Of a stretch of DNA of 64,000 bases, positions 59,556-64,000 are shown in pieces. The notes under the pieces were generated by a model. That model did no database searches. It was not told the origin of the DNA and saw nothing but the letters and a program-made list of their open reading frames with translations. The position numbers and the translations under genes were made by a program. How positions within the stretch are numbered: position 1 is the stretch's first letter; each line of letters starts with the position of its first letter. Origin of the DNA: an uncultured Pelagibacteraceae bacterium (lineage in GTDB: Bacteria; Pseudomonadota; Alphaproteobacteria; Pelagibacterales; Pelagibacteraceae); NCBI GenBank assembly GCA_902632545.1, contig CACPCX010000006.1:1-64000 (forward strand), given 5' to 3'.

Positions 59556-59947
59556 TGAATAAATATTTAGCAAAGATAATAGCAAGTGACCAAGAAGGGT
59601 TACATATGATTTCAGCTTGTAGTTCAGGGGCTAAGGTTAAAATTGCAGATATAAAATATCTCGAATCTAATAAGGTTTTTTTATTGTCAATCGAAAGAAC
59701 CAAGGTTGAAAATGATCAGGAAGATAAAAAAATCAATAGCATTTGTAGGTTTGATTTTGTTGATAAAGTAAGATCAAAGAACATTGATCAATCAAACCAA
59801 GAAATAGTTTTAGAACTAATAGGTATAGATTATTTGAAAAATAATGATGTTTATGAAATAAATCTTATTTTTAATAACAATGCTCATATTGCTTTAACTA
59901 CAGAAACTATTGAAGCAAGATTAGAGGATCAAAGTGAAATTAAATAG
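59555..59947 (+). CDS. DUF2948 family protein
   Basis: This 130-residue protein begins with GTG (TAGTG overlap with murA). KIIASDQEGLHMISACSSGA and VKIADIKYLESNKVFLLSIE match the alphaproteobacterial DUF2948 family, whose genes usually lie between murA and hisD as here. The function is unknown. The conserved location suggests a link to envelope or translation control. hisD follows after 2 bases. Confidence 0.85.
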   Translation: MNKYLAKIIASDQEGLHMISACSSGAKVKIADIKYLESNKVFLLSIERTKVENDQEDKKINSICRFDFVDKVRSKNIDQSNQEIVLELIGIDYLKNNDVYEINLIFNNNAHIALTTETIEARLEDQSEIK

Positions 59948-59949
59948 CT

Positions 59950-61233
59950 ATGAAGATACTAAATAGTAAAAGTAAAAATTTTGATAAATTACTAGATAAT
60001 TTGCTTTTACAAAGAAAAAAAAAAATTCAATCAGACTCTGTTTCTGTAACAAATATAATTAAAGATGTTAAAAAAAATGGAGATAAAGCATTATTAAAAT
60101 ACGAGAAAAGATTCAATCAAAATAAAATAATCATTCCAAGCACAAAACAAATAAAAAAATCTATAAATTCACTTGATAAAAAAGTAAAGAAAGCAATCGA
60201 TACGGCTTATAATAGAATTTATAAATTTCATTCACTTCAAAAATTTAAAAATATTTCTTATACAGATAAATTAAAAAACAAACTCGAATATAAATATGTG
60301 CCTTTAGAGTCTGTTGCAATTTATGTTCCTGGTTCTACTGCTTCATACCCATCAAGTGTGTTGATGAACGCTATTCCAGCAATTGTTGCAGGCGTTAAGA
60401 GAATAGTTATGATTAATCCAGGCTATAAAGGAAAACAAAATCCAGCCGTATTATACGCTGCAAAAAAATGCAAAATAAAAGAAATTTATTCTATCGGGGG
60501 CCCTTCTGCTATTGCAGCAGTATCCTATGGGACTAAAAAAATTAAAAAAGTTCATAAAATAGTTGGTCCAGGAAACGCATATGTTGCAGCAGCAAAAAAA
60601 GAAGTTTTTGGTGTTGTTGGAATTGAAGGTATGACCGCAGGTCCTTCAGAAGTGACTATCGTATGTGATAAATTCTCAAATCCCGAGTGGGTTGCAAGTG
60701 ATTTAATTGGACAAGCTGAACATGATATTCTTGCACAATGTATTTTGATTTCAAAAGATAAAAATTTGCTAGATAAAGTAAAAATTGAAATTACTAAACA
60801 ATTAAAAGAAATTCCAAGAGCTTCTGTTGCAAGAACAAGTTTAATTAATAATGGAATTCTCATTTATATTTCTTCAGACGCTAAAATAACAAGTGTTGTA
60901 AATAAAATTGCACCAGAACATTTGGAATTAAATATTAAAAATTATAAATCGTTAGTTCCAAAAATAAAAAATTCAGGATCAATATGTTTAGGAAGATATG
61001 CAGTGATGGCAATGACTGATTATAATGTTGGATCAAACCATGTTTTGCCAACTAATGGTTCTGCAAAATACTCAAGCGGTATAAGTGTGAATGAATTTTA
61101 TAAAAGGATTTCATACATAAACCTATCAAAAAAGGGTATTGAAAGTCTTGGACCATCAGTTATAACACTTGCAAATTACGAAGGGTTGGCTGGACACGCC
61201 CAATCTGTAGTAAAACGAATAAGGAGAAAGTAA
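59950..61233 (+). CDS. hisD: Histidinol dehydrogenase
   Basis: This 427-residue zinc enzyme performs the last two steps of histidine synthesis, oxidising histidinol to histidine. [19 protein letters not shown] and [17 protein letters not shown] are the NAD- and substrate-binding blocks, [11 protein letters not shown] contains zinc ligands and [17 protein letters not shown] the catalytic region. Separation from other his genes is common in alphaproteobacteria. infA follows immediately. Confidence 0.96.
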   Translation: MKILNSKSKNFDKLLDNLLLQRKKKIQSDSVSVTNIIKDVKKNGDKALLKYEKRFNQNKIIIPSTKQIKKSINSLDKKVKKAIDTAYNRIYKFHSLQKFKNISYTDKLKNKLEYKYVPLESVAIYVPGSTASYPSSVLMNAIPAIVAGVKRIVMINPGYKGKQNPAVLYAAKKCKIKEIYSIGGPSAIAAVSYGTKKIKKVHKIVGPGNAYVAAAKKEVFGVVGIEGMTAGPSEVTIVCDKFSNPEWVASDLIGQAEHDILAQCILISKDKNLLDKVKIEITKQLKEIPRASVARTSLINNGILIYISSDAKITSVVNKIAPEHLELNIKNYKSLVPKIKNSGSICLGRYAVMAMTDYNVGSNHVLPTNGSAKYSSGISVNEFYKRISYINLSKKGIESLGPSVITLANYEGLAGHAQSVVKRIRRK

Positions 61234-61235
61234 AT

Positions 61236-61451
61236 TTGTCAAAACAAGACTTACTAGAATTTAAAGGTACAGTGATAGACCTACTTCCTAACGCTATGTT
61301 TAGAGTAAAATTAGAAAATGGACATACTGTTACTGCTCATACAGCTGGCAAGTTAAGAAAAAACAGAATTAGAGTTCTCCAAGGTGATAATGTGACAGTT
61401 GAAATGACACCTTACGATCTTACTAAAGGAAGAATTATCTTTAGGGGATAA
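61236..61451 (+). CDS. infA: Translation initiation factor IF-1
   Basis: This 71-residue S1/OB-fold protein starts with TTG, preceded by AAGGAG (61221-61226) at a 9-base distance. [20 protein letters not shown] and [17 protein letters not shown] are typical of IF-1. The tRNA-Phe gene begins 4 bases after the stop, so they are probably co-transcribed. Confidence 0.96.
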   Translation: MSKQDLLEFKGTVIDLLPNAMFRVKLENGHTVTAHTAGKLRKNRIRVLQGDNVTVEMTPYDLTKGRIIFRG

Positions 61452-61455
61452 ATAA

Positions 61456-61530
61456 GGCTGAGTAGCTCAGGAGTAGAGCAGAGCCCTGAAAAGGCTTGTG
61501 TCGGAGGTGCGAATCCTTCCTCAGCCACCA
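61456..61530 (+). tRNA. tRNA-Phe (anticodon GAA), altered 18/55 elbow contact
   Basis: The acceptor GGCTGAG pairs with CTCAGCC, the D arm is GCTC-AGGAGTA-GAGC, the anticodon loop CTGAAAA holds GAA, the discriminator is A and CCA is encoded. The T arm is GGAGG-TGCGAAT-CCTTC, so position 55 is G instead of the nearly universal T (pseudouridine). The D loop is 7 bases; aligned from its 3' end it has A18-G19 instead of G18-G19. The cloverleaf is otherwise sound and the gene is probably functional. Confidence 0.92.
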
Positions 61531-61554
61531 CCACAAAGTTTCATCTTGAAATAA

Positions 61555-61584
61555 TCGAAAAAGAAATTAACTTTAAGATATAAT
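61555..61584 (+). promoter_or_regulatory. Candidate promoter of the cold-shock gene
   Basis: A perfect TATAAT at 61579-61584 lies 26 bases before the cspA-like start. TCGAAA at 61555-61560 is a possible -35 box with an 18-base spacer. An AAAGGAC ribosome-binding site is at 61593-61599. The assignment is tentative. Confidence 0.4.
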
Positions 61585-61610
61585 AAATAACAAAAGGACT
61601 AAGAAATAAG

Positions 61611-61823
61611 ATGAGTACACTACAAGGAAAAATTAAATGGTATAACGGTAAAAAGGGATATGGCTTTATCGAAAGAGATGACAAAGAAAAAGATGCCTTT
61701 GTTCATGCTTCAGCGGTAAAAGCAGCTGGTATGAGATATCTCAATGAAGGTGATAAACTTGAATTCACATTAGAAGATGGTCCCAAAGGTCCTTCTGCAG
61801 TTAATTTAAAAAAAATAGACTAA
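61611..61823 (+). CDS. CspA-family cold-shock protein
   Basis: This 70-residue OB-fold protein has RNP1 (KGYGFIERDD) and RNP2 (AFVHASAV), as in CspA-type RNA chaperones, which melt mRNA structures at low temperature. It has a short leader without the long cold-sensing 5'UTR of E. coli cspA, and a strong terminator follows. It is probably monocistronic between tRNA-Phe and the 3' hairpins. Confidence 0.95.
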   Translation: MSTLQGKIKWYNGKKGYGFIERDDKEKDAFVHASAVKAAGMRYLNEGDKLEFTLEDGPKGPSAVNLKKID

Positions 61824-61840
61824 TTTAGAAATTATTTAAA

Positions 61841-61880
61841 AGGGCGTTTTATCTATCAAATAGATAAACGTCCTTTTTCT
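61841..61880 (+). terminator. Intrinsic terminator after the cold-shock gene
   Basis: AGGGCGTTTTATCTA at 61841-61855 pairs with TAGATAAACGTCCT at 61861-61874, with one bulge and one G-T pair, followed by TTTTTCT. This is the best-formed terminator in the window and ends the csp transcript. Confidence 0.85.
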
Positions 61881-61899
61881 ATTTAGACCTTGAATATTA

Positions 61900-62005
61900 A
61901 TTTTTTTTGTCTAAAAGACTGCTCATGAATATAAATATTATATACAGAAAGACTTTTAGAAGTACCCACAGAAACTGTTTCCATAGCCAGTAGGCTATTT
62001 ATTTA
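61900..62005 (+). ncRNA. Candidate small RNA or tRNA-His leader with two hairpins
   Basis: In the 231-base gap between the csp gene and tRNA-His, TCTAAAAG at 61910-61917 can pair with CTTTTAGA at 61953-61960. A perfect ATAGCC-AGTA-GGCTAT hairpin lies at 61983-61998, followed by a T-rich run. It lies after the csp terminator, so it would need its own promoter. It could be a short noncoding RNA or an upstream leader of the tRNA-His/hisS transcript. No known RNA family is recognised. Confidence 0.3.
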
Positions 62006-62054
62006 TATTATAATTTTAAATCCACATAAAATAAGATAAAAACAAATAGGATAA

Positions 62055-62129
62055 GCCCGGGTGGTGTAATGGTTAGCACGGAAGTTTGTGGAACTTTAAG
62101 TTTGAGTTCGACTCTCAGCCCGGGTACCA
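62055..62129 (+). tRNA. tRNA-His (anticodon GTG), no G-1, A73
   Basis: The acceptor GCCCGGG pairs with CCCGGGT (the first pair is G1-T72 wobble), the anticodon stem is GAAGT/ACTTT with loop TTGTGGA (anticodon GTG), and the T arm is TTGAG-TTCGACT-CTCAG. The discriminator is A73 and CCA is encoded. The base before position 1 is A, so the usual histidine identity pair G-1:C73 is absent, as known for many alphaproteobacteria. hisS starts 4 bases after the CCA. Confidence 0.93.
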
Positions 62130-62133
62130 AAAA

Positions 62134-63528
62134 ATGAATAAAGAAAAAAAATTAATTCCTGGATTACCTTCAGGATTTGAAGATCGTTGGGATAAAAAAC
62201 TTCTTCTCAAAAAAAAGCTTTTAAAAGCTATTGAGAATAATTTTATTAAATTTGGAGCTGAGGCTTTAGAAACCCCTTCGTTTGAGATAAGTGAAAATAT
62301 AGGATCTTTTTTGGCAGAAGATGATGCTAATCCTATGTCTGATGTATTCTCGTTTCAGGATGGAGAAAAAAGCATTACCCTTAGGTATGATCTTTCAAGC
62401 CCACTAGCTAGATTTGTTGCACAAAATAATCAAGAACTTCCATCAATCTTTAAAAGGTATGCTATTCAAAATGTCTTTAGAAATGAAAAGGCTGGTAATG
62501 GAAGATACAGAGAATTTATGCAAGCGGATTTTGATATCGTGGGAAATGTTAATCCTGCGCAATCTAATGCGGAGCTTTGCAATTTAATATCAAGTACTTT
62601 GTTAGATTGTGGTCTAAAAAAAGATCAATTTACAATCAACGTTAGTAACAGAAAAATAGTTCAAGGATTAATTGATGATTTAAAAATATCAGAAGAAAAG
62701 CAAGTAAAAGTAATTAGGGCAATTGATAAATTAGATAAACCAGGTTTTGGTTTAAAAGGTGTAGAAGATCTGCTTAAAAAAGAGAGAAAAGATATAAGCG
62801 GTGCAATCACTAAGGGCGCAGATTTAAAAGATGAACAAGCTTTCGAAATACTTAATTTTCTAAAAATTAAAGATTTAAAAGAATTAAAAGAAACATTAAA
62901 AAATCCACTGTCTCAAGAAGGTATAAAGGAATTAGAACAAGTATTTGAAGTATTGGGTTACAGTTCAAATTTAAATCAGGTCAAAACAAATTTTACAATT
63001 GTTAGGGGATTGGCTTATTATTCAGATTTCATTGTTGAAACAAATCTAAATTTTAAAGTTACAAATAACAAAGGCAAAGAGGTCGATATAGGCAGTATTT
63101 GTTCTGGAGGAGCCTATGCAAAATTAATCTCGAGATTTAAAGGTGTGGATATTCCAGGCACCGGAATTAGTTTTGGAGTAGATCGATTGTTGTTTGCTTT
63201 GATGCAATTAGATCAAATAAAAGTAGATAGTCAAAAACCAGTTTTAGTTTGTGTAATGGATGAAAAATATCTTAAAAATTATTATGAAATTTTAGATCTA
63301 TTAAGAAATAATAATATCAATGCTGAAATTTTTTTAGATACAAAGAAAAATTTAGGTAAGCAACTTACCTTTGCAAATAAACGTGAATTAGATGTTGCAA
63401 TTATTTGTGGTGAAAATGAATTTAATGAAAATACAGTCACGATAAAAAGCCTAAAAGGTGTTAAGGGCGAAAACAATAAAACATTTCCAAAAGAAAATTT
63501 AATCGATGAAGTCAAAAAACTTATCTGA
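62134..63528 (+). CDS. hisS: Histidyl-tRNA synthetase (non-canonical alphaproteobacterial type)
   Basis: I set the start at ATG 62134 (MNKEKKLIPGLPSGFED), 4 bases after tRNA-His, giving 464 residues. A reading from 62086 would lie inside the tRNA. LRYDLSSP at residues 83-90 and NGRYREFMQADFDIVG resemble eukaryote/archaea-type HisRS more than the LRPEGT of E. coli. The histidine A motif reads RGLAYY at 291-296 instead of RGLDYY. GTGISFGVDRLLFAL is motif 3. This fits the known alphaproteobacterial HisRS that recognises tRNA-His without G-1:C73. It overlaps hisZ by 23 bases. Confidence 0.94.
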   Translation: MNKEKKLIPGLPSGFEDRWDKKLLLKKKLLKAIENNFIKFGAEALETPSFEISENIGSFLAEDDANPMSDVFSFQDGEKSITLRYDLSSPLARFVAQNNQELPSIFKRYAIQNVFRNEKAGNGRYREFMQADFDIVGNVNPAQSNAELCNLISSTLLDCGLKKDQFTINVSNRKIVQGLIDDLKISEEKQVKVIRAIDKLDKPGFGLKGVEDLLKKERKDISGAITKGADLKDEQAFEILNFLKIKDLKELKETLKNPLSQEGIKELEQVFEVLGYSSNLNQVKTNFTIVRGLAYYSDFIVETNLNFKVTNNKGKEVDIGSICSGGAYAKLISRFKGVDIPGTGISFGVDRLLFALMQLDQIKVDSQKPVLVCVMDEKYLKNYYEILDLLRNNNINAEIFLDTKKNLGKQLTFANKRELDVAIICGENEFNENTVTIKSLKGVKGENNKTFPKENLIDEVKKLI

Positions 63529-64000
63529 AAGTATCCTTAGATCAGTAAAATCTAAGGGTTTTAAATATATTGATTTACCCTCTGTAATTGAGGCTAATCA
63601 TATCGTTCAAAGATCAGGTGAAAATTTTAGAAAGTTTATCTTCTCTTTTATGGATCAGAATGGAAGCGAATTATGTTTAAGACCAGATTTAACGATTGCG
63701 TCTTGTTTAAGGTATCTAGAAAATAATTTAAAGGGTAAGGAAAAAATTTTCTACAGTGGTCAAGCTTATCGAAAATCACAAAACAAAAAAGACTCAATTA
63801 TTAGAAATCAAATCGGATTTGAAATTTTAGGATCAAAGGATGAAAAAAATGACGATAAAGAAATTATAAACACTTCTCTTAAATCACTTCAAAATATCAA
63901 ATATACTTCAGGAACCCTCACTATCGGAAATGTTGAAATATTTAATTTATTAATTTCAAAATTAGATATTCCAAAGAGATGGAAGCTAAGATTAGTCAGA
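63506..64000 (+). CDS. hisZ: ATP phosphoribosyltransferase regulatory subunit HisZ (partial)
   Basis: The window ends within this gene after 165 codons. It is a HisRS paralogue: LCLRPDLTIASCLRYLE and YSGQAYRKSQNKKDS match HisZ, which lacks the aminoacylation motifs and serves as the regulatory partner of short-form HisG in histidine synthesis. It overlaps hisS by 23 bases in another frame; hisG may follow outside the window. The start ATG 63506 gives MKSKNLSESILRSV, normal for the family. Confidence 0.88.
   Translation, partial: MKSKNLSESILRSVKSKGFKYIDLPSVIEANHIVQRSGENFRKFIFSFMDQNGSELCLRPDLTIASCLRYLENNLKGKEKIFYSGQAYRKSQNKKDSIIRNQIGFEILGSKDEKNDDKEIINTSLKSLQNIKYTSGTLTIGNVEIFNLLISKLDIPKRWKLRLVR

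Noticed and set aside
62086..62133. A longer hisS start
   Set aside because: It lies inside the tRNA-His gene and is a non-ATG codon; ATG 62134 gives the normal HisRS N-terminus.

Overview
This window looks like a chromosome segment of a SAR11 alphaproteobacterium (Pelagibacterales, close to 'Candidatus Pelagibacter'). The DNA is very AT-rich. Genes are packed with gaps of a few bases or with ATGA/TAATG overlaps. Several gene orders are alphaproteobacterial: cobT-cobS-J-domain facing bolA; argB-HAD-dapD-dapE near def-fmt-truA; dcd-murA-DUF2948-hisD-infA. The histidyl-tRNA synthetase and tRNA-His pair is also of the unusual alphaproteobacterial kind. I see no rRNA, prophage, insertion sequence or CRISPR array, and no gene-free stretch over about 230 bases.

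Layout. 1-5.4 kb: the end of an acetoacetyl-CoA ligase gene, a TAXI-type TRAP transporter (binding protein plus fused permease, separated by a terminator-like hairpin), a thioesterase, tRNA-Arg with a tiny membrane ORF, and a thiolase. 5.5-9.8 kb: pyruvate dehydrogenase E1, with an extra lipoyl domain, and E2. 9.8-18.4 kb: an EamA transporter, uppP, glutamate synthase (gltD-gltB) and a hydrolase. 18.4-28 kb: a glycosyltransferase followed by the translation block thrS-infC-rpmI-rplT-pheS-pheT-lepA.

28-36 kb is a surface-glycan island of glycosyltransferases, an aminotransferase, an epimerase, an acyltransferase, a methyltransferase, a large membrane protein and an unknown family. It ends near tRNA-Ser. 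36.4-49 kb: gyrB, a RegB-like redox kinase, cobT/cobS/J-domain, bolA, aroB/aroK, a secreted repeat-like protein, def, fmt and truA. 49-56.4 kb, minus strand: a SET-domain protein, a histone-deacetylase-family enzyme, dapE, dapD, a HAD hydrolase, argB, yidC, yidD, rnpA and rpmH. 56.5-64 kb: a TVP38 membrane protein, tRNA-Thr, two tiny basic ORFs, dcd, murA, DUF2948, hisD, infA, tRNA-Phe, a cold-shock gene, tRNA-His, hisS and the start of hisZ.

Most of this is housekeeping. The most unusual signals are in RNA and gene architecture. tRNA-Phe and tRNA-Thr have altered elbow nucleotides that look like paired substitutions. tRNA-His lacks G-1, has A73, and lies 4 bases upstream of a non-canonical hisS, so it can serve as that mRNA's leader. 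The homodimeric pyruvate dehydrogenase E1 carries its own lipoyl domain. A SET-domain protein and an HDAC-family protein sit next to each other in a biosynthetic operon. The glycan island contains poorly characterised families. I did not find an obviously new multi-gene defence or metabolic system.
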